Below, one piece after another: positions 9,335 through 17,617 of a stretch of DNA of 64,000 bases. The DNA is from Myxococcus landrumus. GTDB taxonomy: Bacteria; Myxococcota; Myxococcia; Myxococcales; Myxococcaceae. A program made the translations under genes and the position numbers. The stretch covers positions 3,732,001-3,796,000 of the forward strand of contig NZ_CP071091.1 in NCBI RefSeq assembly GCF_017301635.1, given 5' to 3'. The notes under the pieces were generated by a model that made no database searches, was not told where the DNA came from, and worked only from the letters and a program-made list of their open reading frames with translations. Numbering within the stretch: the first letter of the stretch is position 1; the number at the start of each line of letters is the position of its first letter.

Positions 9335-10126
9335 TCAGAAGTCCACACCCAACCCCAGATAGAGTCCGAGCAGCCCTCCCTCTCGCGCGTGTGCGGCCAC
9401 GGCCCCCGCCTGGTCCAGGTAGATGCCGCGTCCTCCACCCCGGATGACCAAGGCTCCCGCATGGACCGCGAGCCCCACGGTTCCATCGAGCTGCCGGTAC
9501 GGAAGGGGCGTTGCCAACACGCGCGCCTCCAGGTCGAGCGGCCCCCACATGCATGCCTCGAGCGAGAGCCCTCCAAGCGGCCCCACCCGCTCCTTGTCTG
9601 GCGCCAGCAGCGCCCCCGCGCCCGCCTCGATTCGGAACCGGGCGAACTCGGACACCCAAAGCGCATACGAGACTCGCAGCTCCGCGAGCGTCAGGCCCGA
9701 GCCCACCTGCCTTCTCCAGGGAGTCGAACGCAGAACCCGCGCCGCCACGCCTACACGGTGGAGGTCCAACCCCAGGAAAGCATCCACGGCGCCGCCCTCG
9801 CTCAGCAACAGCACCTGGGCCCCCGTCCGGAACGTCATCGGGGCCGCATGACGCGTCTGGGAATCATCGCCCGGAGGCTCCGTGTCCGCTCGCTCCTGGT
9901 GGGTCCCACTGTCCCGGAAGGCCAGGACCAGGCCCTCCATGACGGCCTCGACCACGGGCCGAAGGAGCTCGCCCACGGCGTGGTTGTCTTTCAACGCCGT
10001 GCGCGGCGCGTCCCTGGGAAGCTTCACCCGAACGGGAAGCGCCTCCACCGTCGATGCGGTGAACAGGCCGGCCAGCAATACCGCTTTCGCGACAGCCCGG
10101 GTCCTCGAAGCCATGCACCAGAGCAT
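9335..10126 (-). CDS. Predicted outer-membrane beta-barrel-like protein, 263 aa
   Basis: A signal peptide (AVAKAVLLAGLFTASTVEA) is visible near the N-terminus. The C-terminal ~160 residues are alternating amphipathic strands rich in Gly, Ala and aromatic residues, and the last residue is Phe (GLYLGLGVDF), the usual C-terminal signature of outer-membrane barrels. GAGGGG precedes ATG 10126; a second ATG at 10114 is also possible. The gene starts 10 bases after the stop of the NAD-dependent epimerase gene on the same strand, so they are probably co-transcribed. The family is not recognised. Confidence 0.75.
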   Translation of the reverse strand: MLWCMASRTRAVAKAVLLAGLFTASTVEALPVRVKLPRDAPRTALKDNHAVGELLRPVVEAVMEGLVLAFRDSGTHQERADTEPPGDDSQTRHAAPMTFRTGAQVLLLSEGGAVDAFLGLDLHRVGVAARVLRSTPWRRQVGSGLTLAELRVSYALWVSEFARFRIEAGAGALLAPDKERVGPLGGLSLEACMWGPLDLEARVLATPLPYRQLDGTVGLAVHAGALVIRGGGRGIYLDQAGAVAAHAREGGLLGLYLGLGVDF

Positions 10127-10136
10127 ACCGCCCCTC

Positions 10137-11033
10137 TCAGTCCAGGGGCATCTCCTCCCGAATCCACCGCGTCACCGAGTCATGACGCGGCGCCCAACCC
10201 AGCTCCCGCCTCGCCCGTCGGGCACGGACCCGGCTGTTCGAGCCGAACGAGTAGCGTGCATGGCCCTCGCCCCATTCGCGCGAGGCCTCCGCCACCGTCC
10301 AGGATTGCACCGGGCCCAGCCCCAGCCTCGCCGCGATGGCCTCGCCAATCTCGGCGAACGACGCCTCGCCGTTCTCCACGAAGTAGAAGGCGCCCGCCGG
10401 GGCTCGCTCCAGGGCCAGCGCGTAGAGCGTCGCGACGTCGTCGATGTGGACATTGGACCAGCGGTTGACGCCCTTCCCCACGACGCGCACCACCCCACTC
10501 TTCCGAGCCTGCGCCACGAGCGGAGGAATCTGCACGCTGTCGCGGCTCAGCCCCTTGCCCGTCCCGTAGATCATCGTGTTGCACAGGACGACGCCGCGGG
10601 CGCCCGGGACGGCACGCACCCGGTTGTCGAGGGCGAACCGCGCCTGCTTCTCGGGCTCGACGACGAACGGGGTGTCTTCATCGAAGACCTGGGGCGACAG
10701 CGAATCCCCCTTCGCGTCGTCGCCGATGACGCTGGAGCCGCTGGTGTGAAGCAGCGGCTTGCCCGACCCCTTCACCCCCTCCAGCAGCGCGTCGATGGCC
10801 GCCTCGTGGTCGCTGCTGGCCGCGTTGATGACGCCCTCCGCGCGGCGCGCCTCCGCCGTCAGCAGGGCCGCGTCGTTCAAGTCTCCGCGCACGGGCTCGA
10901 TGCCGAGCGCCAACAACTTCCCGGCCTTCGCATCGTCGCGAACCAGTCCCCGAATCTCATGTCCTTGGGCCTTCAGGTCGACGGCAAGCGAGCCACCGAT
11001 AAAGCCCGTGGCACCAGTGATGAAGATTTTCAT
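10137..11033 (-). CDS. NAD-dependent epimerase/dehydratase (extended SDR)
   Basis: The protein has 298 residues. ATG 11033 has GGAG 8 bases upstream. The N-terminal Rossmann motif ITGATGFIGG is the extended-SDR NAD(P)-binding signature, and RGDLND follows at the third strand. An SDR catalytic Ser is likely in TSGSSV. The usual YxxxK appears replaced or shifted (NTMIYGTGKG), so catalysis as a classical dehydrogenase is uncertain; this pattern is common in atypical SDRs. The C-terminal part has ARRELGWAPRHDSV, typical of the substrate-binding domain. The substrate is unknown. It is cytoplasmic and co-directional with the downstream barrel gene. Confidence 0.88.
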   Translation of the reverse strand: MKIFITGATGFIGGSLAVDLKAQGHEIRGLVRDDAKAGKLLALGIEPVRGDLNDAALLTAEARRAEGVINAASSDHEAAIDALLEGVKGSGKPLLHTSGSSVIGDDAKGDSLSPQVFDEDTPFVVEPEKQARFALDNRVRAVPGARGVVLCNTMIYGTGKGLSRDSVQIPPLVAQARKSGVVRVVGKGVNRWSNVHIDDVATLYALALERAPAGAFYFVENGEASFAEIGEAIAARLGLGPVQSWTVAEASREWGEGHARYSFGSNSRVRARRARRELGWAPRHDSVTRWIREEMPLD

Positions 11034-11345
11034 CTCGAGGTCTCCAGCAAGAGTGGGGGCCTCTGTTCGCACGGCGCCGAGGTGCCCTGGGCCTCATTCG
11101 AACGGCGCGGCGGGCCACGCGCCCAGCAATGAACACCCGCCCCCACCGGGTGTGACCTCCGGGCAACACCGCACAGCCGGGTCGAACTTTCGCCGTGGCG
11201 GAGGCACGAAGCCGCTCGGGCCTCCGTGGAACACCCGATACCTCGCATGGGCGGCACGTCATTCTTTCGCAAACAGACACGACGTCATTGACTGCCTTCA
11301 ACCCGCATAGCAACACTCGACACCCATCCCAGAAAGACAGACCCA
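11034..11345. other. Gene-free interval upstream of the epimerase
   Basis: About 310 bases lie between the epimerase start and a gene fragment. The interval should hold the epimerase promoter. Short overlapping open frames here have no ribosome binding site and no recognisable protein, and I see no RNA gene or repeat. Confidence 0.4.
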
Positions 11346-11607
11346 GACTTCCCCCTCACGGCCTCGCGCTACGTCCTGGACGCGGGGCTCCAGGGCTATG
11401 TCCCCACGTCCGTCATCCACTCGGTCGTCCCCGAGAATCTGGACGTGAAGCTCCAGAAGGCGGAGGTCTACACCGTCAACCACGACCCCGCCCACCGCCG
11501 TGAACTCGAGTGACGCACGCGACGTCAATGGCAACGGCCTCATCGACTGGGATGACGTCTCCAAGGCCTCCGCCAACGGCGGCCTGACGGGCCCCATACC
11601 CTGGTAG
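11346..11607 (+). pseudogene. Remnant of an exported protein gene with a Ca-binding-like C-terminus
   Basis: Two coherent peptide stretches lie in different frames. The first (11346-11513) contains YVLDAGLQGYVPTSVIH followed by VVPENLDVKLQKAEVYTVN and ends at TGA 11511. The second, in the next frame (to TAG 11605-11607), reads VNGNGLIDWDDVSKA and resembles a single EF-hand or dockerin-type loop (DxNxNGxID). No start codon precedes either. I read this as the 3' end of a gene that lost its 5' part and suffered a frameshift near 11490. The parent family is not known. Confidence 0.45.
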
Positions 11608-11713
11608 ACAAACACATCCAACCCCCGCCGCGTTGCCGGACATCCTCGGGTGAATCTAGACAGCCCTTCACCTGCTGGAGGCTCCTTCTCCAGACAGGCA
11701 TGAAGGAGCTGTC

Positions 11714-12067
11714 ATGAAGCGACATGTCTTGTGGCTGACCCTCCTCGGCGTCCTGGGCATCACCAGCTTGGGCTGCGGCCCCGGGGCGCCGGATGGGTGG
11801 GAACCTCCTCCGGGCGAGACGTCGGAAGCCCTCTCCGCGGAGGAGGTCTCCTCCGAGGAAACGGGTGACGCGGAGTTCGCGCGCAACTGCATGACGACCT
11901 GCACGGGCATCACCTCCAGCGGCAGCGCCTGTGGTGTCGTGGGCTTCGGCTCCACGACGTTCCTCGGCGGCTGCCGGAAGGCGTGCCGGTTCGCGAGGAG
12001 GGACGCGGATGCGAAGGCGGCGACCTACGGCTGTCAGCTCCAACAGTGCAGCGAGTCGTGCAGCTAG
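11714..12067 (+). CDS. Small Cys-rich lipoprotein, 117 aa
   Basis: ATG 11714 has GGAG in AAGGAGCTGTC upstream. The signal MKRHVLWLTLLGVLGITSLGC ends in a lipobox. An acidic Glu/Ser spacer (~residues 25-55) precedes a C-terminal domain with eight cysteines (CMTTC, CGV, GGCRKAC, YGCQLQQCSESC). The even number and spacing suggest a disulfide-rich extracellular mini-domain. It belongs in style with the small lipoproteins at 8923, 12860, 20477 and 42956. Function is unknown. A strong hairpin follows. Confidence 0.75.
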   Translation: MKRHVLWLTLLGVLGITSLGCGPGAPDGWEPPPGETSEALSAEEVSSEETGDAEFARNCMTTCTGITSSGSACGVVGFGSTTFLGGCRKACRFARRDADAKAATYGCQLQQCSESCS

Positions 12068-12087
12068 TTCGCCGGTGAGCACCCGCG

Positions 12088-12124
12088 ACGGCCCGGGGGA
12101 CGGCGCTGTCCCCCCCGGGGCCGT
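12088..12124 (+). terminator. Hairpin after the Cys-rich lipoprotein gene
   Basis: A near-perfect GC-rich inverted repeat starts with ACGGCCCGGGGG and ends with CCCCGGGGCCGT, 20 bases after the stop at 12067. It is followed by a weak T-rich stretch (CTTCTT). It is likely a transcription terminator. Confidence 0.6.
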
Positions 12125-12223
12125 TAACGCTTCTTCACACAGGCGCAACGCCCCCATCAGCCGGGTCAAGCAGTCTGCATCCGCCTCACTGGAGCACGAA
12201 GGTGCTCCCGACCCGAAAGCGAG

Positions 12224-12832
12224 ATGGACATGGCGTTGGCGATGACGATGCGGGCCCCGGCCCGCGAACCCGTGGTGTTTGGATACGCGCTGGAGACCTT
12301 GCTGGCCTCGGCGATGCCGCTGTTGCCCTTCACGGGCAAGGCCCTGGAGCGGCAGGGCATCTTCGCCGGTGTCCCCCTTCACACGGCCTACCCCGCCTCC
12401 GTGTGGCCAGCGGTCATCCGCCTGCTGGCGGGCAGCACGCTGCCGCACCTGGAGCGGGAGGAGGCGGAGTACGAGCTGGGCCGCCGCTTCGCGGAGCGCT
12501 TCATCCAGACGCGCATGGGCACCGTGCTCCAGGGCTTCGCCCAGGTCGTCGGCACGGAGCAGATGCTGCTTCGCTTGTCGCGCACCCTGCGCTCCACCAA
12601 CAACTTCCTCGACGTCACGCTGCGGCCCCATGGCGACGAAGGCGGCTGGGAGCTGCGGCTGCACCCCGTGCGGGAGTTCGAGCGCCACCCCCGACGCCAG
12701 GCGGACCCGCCCCACTTCGCCCGAGGGCTGCTCACCTACGCCTTCCAGCACGGCGGAGCGCCCACCGCGCGGCTGACCCTCGCCGACCATGACGAGGGCC
12801 GCGCCATCACGACATTCCACGTGAGCCTCTAG
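12224..12832 (+). CDS. DUF2378 / TIGR02265 family protein (myxobacteria-specific)
   Basis: The protein has 202 residues with no signal. It shows the family pattern: GxxLE near the start, ERQGIFAGVPLHTAYP, then the LGRRFAERFIQT stretch, a middle GTEQMLLRL, and RSTNNFLDVTL at the heart of the fold. TIGR02265 was described as a paralogous family of myxobacteria, with many copies per genome and no known function. Several Met codons near the start (12224, 12230, 12242) make the start uncertain; GAAAGCGAG just before 12224 is a weak ribosome site. The presence of this family is a strong taxonomic marker for the window. Confidence 0.88.
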   Translation: MDMALAMTMRAPAREPVVFGYALETLLASAMPLLPFTGKALERQGIFAGVPLHTAYPASVWPAVIRLLAGSTLPHLEREEAEYELGRRFAERFIQTRMGTVLQGFAQVVGTEQMLLRLSRTLRSTNNFLDVTLRPHGDEGGWELRLHPVREFERHPRRQADPPHFARGLLTYAFQHGGAPTARLTLADHDEGRAITTFHVSL

Positions 12833-12859
12833 TCACCGCTCACCTGGAAGCACACCGCG

Positions 12860-13072
12860 CTACGGACAGCGCTCTGGCTGAAGCTCACAGTCCCAGCACA
12901 TGCCGTCGATGCACTCCGTACGGCCAGGACACCAGTTGTCCGGGTGACGGCACGCCAGGCCCTGCGTCGTCTCGCCCAGGGGCTCCTCCGGCGTCCCCTC
13001 CGGGGCGCCTCCACAGCCCGCCAGCGTCAGCACCGTCATCAGGCCCAACAATCCCTTGGGGATTCCACGCAT
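12860..13072 (-). CDS. Small Cys-rich lipoprotein, 70 aa
   Basis: ATG 13072 has a canonical AAGGAG 6 bases upstream. The signal MRGIPKGLLGLMTVLTLAGC ends in lipobox TLAGC and is followed by GGAPEGTPEEPLGETTQ, a short acidic spacer. The final 35 residues contain six cysteines (ACRHPDNWCPG, CIDGMCWDCELQPERC). The arrangement signal, Glu-rich spacer, then Cys-rich tail is shared with other small genes in this window. The strong ribosome site supports a real gene despite its length. Function is unknown. Confidence 0.75.
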   Translation of the reverse strand: MRGIPKGLLGLMTVLTLAGCGGAPEGTPEEPLGETTQGLACRHPDNWCPGRTECIDGMCWDCELQPERCP

Positions 13073-13210
13073 GGACTACTCCTTGTCCGGGGTTGGTTCG
13101 GCTTGCCAACTATACGAGGTTGGAGAGGTCCAGAGGGGCCGGGCCGGAAAATGGGCCGGGGAAAACAGGGGGGCCGTATCCTTTGGCGGGCCCTTTGCGT
13201 TTCCCGCCAT

Positions 13211-14236
13211 ATGACCGACCCCCTTCCAGGACTCACCCAGTCCGTGCGTGGCTCGTGGCGCGGTTTCCTCGACGTCTATGAGCCGCTGCGCCCGGAGCTC
13301 TACCGCTATTGCCGCCACCTCACGGGCTCCCCATGGGACGCGGAGGACCTGGCGCAGGAGGCCCTGGCGCGAGCGTTCGCCACCCTGGCGCGACTCATCG
13401 AGCCGCCGCCCCATCCCCGCGCGTGGTTGTTCCGCGTCGCCTCGAATCTCTGGGTCGACCAGCTCCGGCGCAGGCGCGACACCCCGGGCGCCGTGCCGGA
13501 ATCCGCCACGTCCCCCGAGGCCCGAGCCCCTCGCGAGGCGATGGGGACGCTCGTCACCCTGCTGTCGCCGCAGGAGCGCGCGGCGGTGGTCCTCAAGGAC
13601 GTCTTCGACCTGACCCTCGAGGAGATTGCCGAGGCGCTGTCCACGAGTGTGGGCGCCGTCAAGGCGGCGCTGCACCGCGGGCGGACGAAGCTGGTCGACG
13701 CCCCTGTGATGAAGGAGGGACTCATGATGGCGCCAGGGAAGCTCGATGCCTTCTGTGAAGCCTTCAATGCGCGGGATGTCGACCGGCTCGCGGCCATGCT
13801 GCTCGACAGCGCCACCATCGAGGTCGTCGGCGCGTCGACGGGCTATGGCCGCGAGGTCGCTCGCAAGCGCGTGCTCCCTGGGATGATGTTCGGCAGCCGC
13901 GTGCTCGCCGACCTCACCATCCCCTGCGGAGTCGAGGCCCGCTACCGCCACGGCGCGCTTCCGACCCTTCCGCGCGCGGAGGTCCGGCTCCATCGCGGCG
14001 AGCCGCTGCTGCTCTCCTGGTACGCCCACGAGGACGGAGAGGCGGTGCGCGCCGTCACGCGACTCACCTTCGACGACAGCGGCCTCGTGTCACACCTCCA
14101 CAACTACTTCTACACGCCGGAGGTCATCGCCGAGGTGTGCCAGGAGCTGGGGGTTCCGTTCCGCGTCAACGGCTACTTCAGCTCCGAGTCGTGCGGGTCG
14201 GGCGGGCGCTGCGGCGACCCGAACCCGGCGGCCTGA
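13211..14236 (+). CDS. ECF RNA polymerase sigma factor with C-terminal SnoaL-like domain
   Basis: The protein has 341 residues. Start ATG 13211 opens with MTDPLPGL; the frame is open far upstream, but that part is not protein-like. Sigma region 2 spans about residues 20-90 (YRYCRHLTGSPWDAEDLAQE) and region 4 about 115-165 (LSPQERAAVVLKDVFDLTLE, then SVGAVKAALHRGR). The remaining ~170 residues form an NTF2/SnoaL-like domain (FCEAFNARDVDRLAAMLLD) and end in a Cys/Gly tail. ECF groups with such tails (SigJ or ECF41 type) lack a classical anti-sigma factor, and the tail itself modulates activity; here that is inference. The lipoprotein hydrolase gene follows after 75 bases. Confidence 0.9.
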   Translation: MTDPLPGLTQSVRGSWRGFLDVYEPLRPELYRYCRHLTGSPWDAEDLAQEALARAFATLARLIEPPPHPRAWLFRVASNLWVDQLRRRRDTPGAVPESATSPEARAPREAMGTLVTLLSPQERAAVVLKDVFDLTLEEIAEALSTSVGAVKAALHRGRTKLVDAPVMKEGLMMAPGKLDAFCEAFNARDVDRLAAMLLDSATIEVVGASTGYGREVARKRVLPGMMFGSRVLADLTIPCGVEARYRHGALPTLPRAEVRLHRGEPLLLSWYAHEDGEAVRAVTRLTFDDSGLVSHLHNYFYTPEVIAEVCQELGVPFRVNGYFSSESCGSGGRCGDPNPAA

Positions 14237-14252
14237 CCGGAGTCCCCGGGCG

Positions 14253-14279
14253 ACGGCGGCGAAAAACAAACGCCGCCGT
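14253..14279 (+). terminator. Perfect hairpin between sigma factor and hydrolase genes
   Basis: ACGGCGGCG and CGCCGCCGT (9-bp perfect stem) flank a 9-base A-rich loop, 16 bases after the sigma factor stop. There is no T run, so it may be a terminator, an attenuating hairpin or an mRNA-stability element for the downstream gene. Confidence 0.5.
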
Positions 14280-14311
14280 ATCCTCCCGGCCCCCTGCCGC
14301 GTTCTCGCGGC

Positions 14312-15205
14312 ATGAACTCGAACCTTGCCGCACGAATCCTCGTGGGTGTCCTGATGACAGTGATGGCCCCTGGCTGCGCCTCGACGTCCGCCCATGCTTC
14401 CACGGGGGCTGCCTCGTCCCGTGGAGCGTATGCCCAGGTCCATGGGCTCAACATGTACTACGAGGCGCACGGCCCGCCCTCGGGACGTCCGCTGGTCCTC
14501 CTTCACGGAGGCGGGTCGACGATTCACACCACCTTCGGGAAGCTGCTCCCGTTGGTGGCCAGGAACCGTCGAGTCATTGGCGTCGAGCAGCAGGCGCATG
14601 GGCACACGGCCGACATTGATCGCCCGCTGTCCTTCGAGCAGATGGCGGACGACACGGCGGCCCTGCTCCAGCAGCTCGACATCCCGGACGCGGACATCAT
14701 GGGCTTCAGCAGCGGCGGAGTCGTCGCCATGCAGATGGCCTTGAGGCACCCGCGGCTCGTCCACTCGCTCATCCTGGCGTCGACCCACTCCACGCGCGAC
14801 GGGTGCTATTCATACATGTGGGAGGGCTTCCCCCGCGCGACCTTGGATGCGATGCCGGCGGCGCTGCGCGAGGCCTACCTCCAGGCGTCCGGAAACCCCG
14901 AGGGACTCCAGGTCCTGTTCCAGAAGACAGTCACCATGATGATGGGCTTCAAGGACCTGGACTCGGAGGCACTGCGCAAGGTCACCGTGCCCACGCTCAT
15001 CATGACCGCCGACGGAGACGTCATCCGGCCCGAGCACTCGGTCGAGTTGCTGCGGCTCTTCCCCCGCGCGCAGTTGGCGATCTTCCCGGGCGCGGTGCAC
15101 GGCTCCTATATGGGTGCCGCGGAGTTCGCCGAGCACAAGCCGACAAGCCAGGTGCAGACGCTCACCGCGGTCATGATTGACGAGTTCCTGAACGAGCACC
15201 GCTGA
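14312..15205 (+). CDS. Alpha/beta hydrolase lipoprotein
   Basis: The protein has 297 residues. The signal has lipobox VMAPGC (Cys22) and is followed by a Ser/Ala linker. The hydrolase fold shows the oxyanion region LLHGGGST, and the nucleophile elbow GFSSGG carries the predicted catalytic Ser. An acid Asp is likely in TADGDVI, and the catalytic His in GAVHGSYMG near the C-terminus. The protein is similar to lipid- or ester-hydrolysing and epoxide-hydrolase-like enzymes; the substrate cannot be assigned. It lies just downstream of the ECF sigma factor and may be a target of it. Confidence 0.9.
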   Translation: MNSNLAARILVGVLMTVMAPGCASTSAHASTGAASSRGAYAQVHGLNMYYEAHGPPSGRPLVLLHGGGSTIHTTFGKLLPLVARNRRVIGVEQQAHGHTADIDRPLSFEQMADDTAALLQQLDIPDADIMGFSSGGVVAMQMALRHPRLVHSLILASTHSTRDGCYSYMWEGFPRATLDAMPAALREAYLQASGNPEGLQVLFQKTVTMMMGFKDLDSEALRKVTVPTLIMTADGDVIRPEHSVELLRLFPRAQLAIFPGAVHGSYMGAAEFAEHKPTSQVQTLTAVMIDEFLNEHR

Positions 15206-15351
15206 AGAAGCAGCCCCGCCACGACTTCGTGGAGCGCGAGAGCGAGGCGGAGGCGTTCATCATCATTTCATCATGACGCTCCGGGCGCGATGACAGCCCC
15301 GGGTGACTCCCGCACACTGGCGAGCCTCGACTTCGTGGCACGAGGTTTCGC

Positions 15352-16248
15352 ATGCGCATGCTGTTGTTCGTGACGGTCTTCTTCTGCGCCGTGGGATGTG
15401 GGGCTCACTCGCGGCAAGTCGCGCCCCTTGGAACGGAAACACCCGCGTCACCGACCTCCTCCGTCGATGACGCGGAGCTGCTGCGAGTCCAGGCGCGGGC
15501 CCACGCCATCGTGGCCTCGGAGCACGCGGCCATCGCCGCCACGGATGCCCTCCTGTCCTCCAAGGACGTGGTGGTGGACCCCGCGCGGATGCAGATGAAC
15601 CTCACCGTGCCCCATGAAGGGGCCTGGTACGGCCTCTTCGGGAGGTTGGATGAAGCGGGGAACTTCATCGCAGCCGTCGCCTGGAAGGCCCCCTTGGAAG
15701 AGCCACAGTGGATGGAGCGAGTCCCCGTGGAGTCGCTCCCCACCGACTTCAGCGCTCCTGCTCGCGCCGTGGTGACCGCGAGGGGAATCACGGAGGAGAT
15801 GTTTGGCCGGCCGACCGTGAACCCCGTGGTCCTGCGTGAGGACTCAGGCGAGCTCACGGTCTACACCCTTCAAGGAACACACGAACAGGACCGGCTGTAC
15901 TTCGGCGGAGACCTCCGCTTCCGTTTCTCACGCGATGGCCGAAGCATCCTCGAGCAGGTGAAGCTCCACTCGAGTGTCATCACGGTCGAAATCGTGACGG
16001 AGGAGACGAAGCGCACCACGGGGAGCGTGCACAGCCATGTGCTCTTCAAGGGGCCGCAGGAAACGGAGCTGGCGTTGATGATGCTCTACCCGTCCTTGAG
16101 TCTCTTGACGGTGTTCCACGCGGATTCGGAGGTCGCGTACTTCCTGCGGCCGGACGGCAGCATCGGAATCTACGACCAGAAGACTCGACAGCTGCGGGTG
16201 CTCCAGCCGGAGGGCTCCTTCACCGTCCCGACGGAGCCGGAGGAGTAA
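15352..16248 (+). CDS. Hypothetical lipoprotein, 298 aa
   Basis: ATG 15352 has ACGAGG 6 bases upstream. The signal MRMLLFVTVFFCAVGC carries a lipobox. The mature part starts with a disordered Thr/Pro/Ser stretch and is then mostly beta-rich (DRLYFGGDLRFRFSRDGRSI, GSIGIYDQKTRQLRVLQPEG). I recognise no family or catalytic motif. Neighbours on the same strand are a short membrane-anchored protein and a PfpI-type protein, with no sign of a shared operon beyond orientation. Confidence 0.75.
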   Translation: MRMLLFVTVFFCAVGCGAHSRQVAPLGTETPASPTSSVDDAELLRVQARAHAIVASEHAAIAATDALLSSKDVVVDPARMQMNLTVPHEGAWYGLFGRLDEAGNFIAAVAWKAPLEEPQWMERVPVESLPTDFSAPARAVVTARGITEEMFGRPTVNPVVLREDSGELTVYTLQGTHEQDRLYFGGDLRFRFSRDGRSILEQVKLHSSVITVEIVTEETKRTTGSVHSHVLFKGPQETELALMMLYPSLSLLTVFHADSEVAYFLRPDGSIGIYDQKTRQLRVLQPEGSFTVPTEPEE

Positions 16249-16300
16249 CACCTCACGGCGAGGGCCTCCCGCTACGCCCGCGAGGGATTAGGCTGGGGGG

Positions 16301-16783
16301 ATGGCCCTTCCTCCCCATGAGTACGCCCGCTCCGCGTTGAACGCGGAGCTGCACGTGCAGGTCGCGGTGGACCGTATCGAGCTGCCCCCCGTCACGCCGG
16401 GCAATGCCGTGGTGACGGGCCACATCACCCGGGTGTTCCGAGGCTCCCCGTCACTGCACTCCACCCCTGTCTCCTTCACCGTGGAGGTCTGCCGGGAGGG
16501 AGACGACGTGGACCCCAGCGGGACGCTCTGGACGGACCCCGCGCGGTTGGAGCAGGCCTCGGTGATTGAGGTCTTCCTCAATTCATACCCGGATGGGTTC
16601 CGCAACGCGTCCTACGACACGACCCTGCTCGCCGCGCCGACGGACTCCCCCACCATCGAGTACACCGAGGAGATGGCCCAGGACCCCGACGACGTCCCGA
16701 TGGGAGGGCCCCACCGCATGCTCCTCTTCGGCTTCGTCGCCGCCATCGGCATCGCGGTGCTCTGCTGGATGCTGGTGGGGTAG
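16301..16783 (+). CDS. Hypothetical C-terminally membrane-anchored protein, 160 aa
   Basis: A GGGGGG stretch precedes ATG 16301. The N-terminal 130 residues are soluble and beta-rich, reading like a binding domain (VTGHITRVFRGSP, SFTVEVCREGDDV). A single hydrophobic segment (MLLFGFVAAIGIAVLCWMLV) occupies the extreme C-terminus, a tail-anchor layout with the soluble domain most likely in the cytoplasm. No signal peptide or known family was recognised. It is 53 bases downstream of the lipoprotein gene. Confidence 0.72.
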   Translation: MALPPHEYARSALNAELHVQVAVDRIELPPVTPGNAVVTGHITRVFRGSPSLHSTPVSFTVEVCREGDDVDPSGTLWTDPARLEQASVIEVFLNSYPDGFRNASYDTTLLAAPTDSPTIEYTEEMAQDPDDVPMGGPHRMLLFGFVAAIGIAVLCWMLVG

Positions 16784-16901
16784 GCGCGGGATTGCCAAGC
16801 AGGGCTTGAGTGTCTGTGAAGACGCTCTCGGTTTTCTGGGGAGAGGCGGGCGTGTATCCCTTGCGGCGTGGGCCCCTCGAACGGGCCCGAGGAGCCACGC
16901 C

Positions 16902-17600
16902 ATGGAAGCCCTGACCGCCGTGAAGGTCCTGCTGATTGTCACCAGCCATTCGCAGTTCGGAGACACCGGGGAGAAGACCGGGTTCTGGCTGGAGGAGCTC
17001 GCCGCGCCCTACGAGCAGTTCGCCCAGGCGGGAGCCCAGGTGGACATCGCCTCACCGCGGGGAGGTCTCCCGCCCGTGGACCCTCGCAGCGAGAAGGAGG
17101 CCTCGGCGGCGACTCGGACCTTCCTCGCCGATGCCCAGGCGAAGCGGAAGCTCGCGAACACGCTCGTGCTCGCGCAGGTAAAGGACACCTACGATGCATA
17201 CTTCGTCGTGGGCGGCCACGGGGTGATGTGGGACCTGGCGAAGCACGCCCCCACCCATCAGCTCCTGACCTCGGGGTACGCACGAGGCGCGGTGGTGGCG
17301 GCGGTCTGCCATGGGCCCGCGGCGCTCGTGGGCGTGAAGGGGCCGGATGGCAAGCCCCTGGTGAATGGCAAGCGCGTGGCGGCCTTCAGCAACGCGGAGG
17401 AGCAGGCGGCGAAGTTCGACGCCATCGTCCCCTTCGCGCTGGAGACGCGCCTGCGTGAGCAGGGCGCTCGCTACGAGTCCGGCCCCTTGTGGGGCAGCTT
17501 CACCGTGAGCGACGGACACCTCGTCACCGGGCAGAATCCGGCGTCTTCCGCCGACACCGCGCGCGAGGTGCTCCGCGTGCTGCGCGAGAAGAAGAAGTAG
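16902..17600 (+). CDS. DJ-1/PfpI (Hsp31-like) family protein
   Basis: The protein has 232 residues. GGAG lies 7 bases before ATG 16902. The sequence shows the class-1 glutamine amidotransferase-like fold: a Glu in GFWLEELAAPYE, GGHGVMWDL, and the nucleophile elbow AVCHGPAAL with the conserved Cys followed by His. Proteins of this size and pattern (Hsp31/YhbO-like, glyoxalase III type) act on methylglyoxal or as protein deglycases or chaperones. The ending NPASSADTAREVL is also typical. It is cytoplasmic. Substrate specificity is inferred only at the subfamily level. It converges with the next gene with a 17-base gap. Confidence 0.9.
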   Translation: MEALTAVKVLLIVTSHSQFGDTGEKTGFWLEELAAPYEQFAQAGAQVDIASPRGGLPPVDPRSEKEASAATRTFLADAQAKRKLANTLVLAQVKDTYDAYFVVGGHGVMWDLAKHAPTHQLLTSGYARGAVVAAVCHGPAALVGVKGPDGKPLVNGKRVAAFSNAEEQAAKFDAIVPFALETRLREQGARYESGPLWGSFTVSDGHLVTGQNPASSADTAREVLRVLREKKK

Positions 17601-17617
17601 CGCCACTCCGCTTGGAG

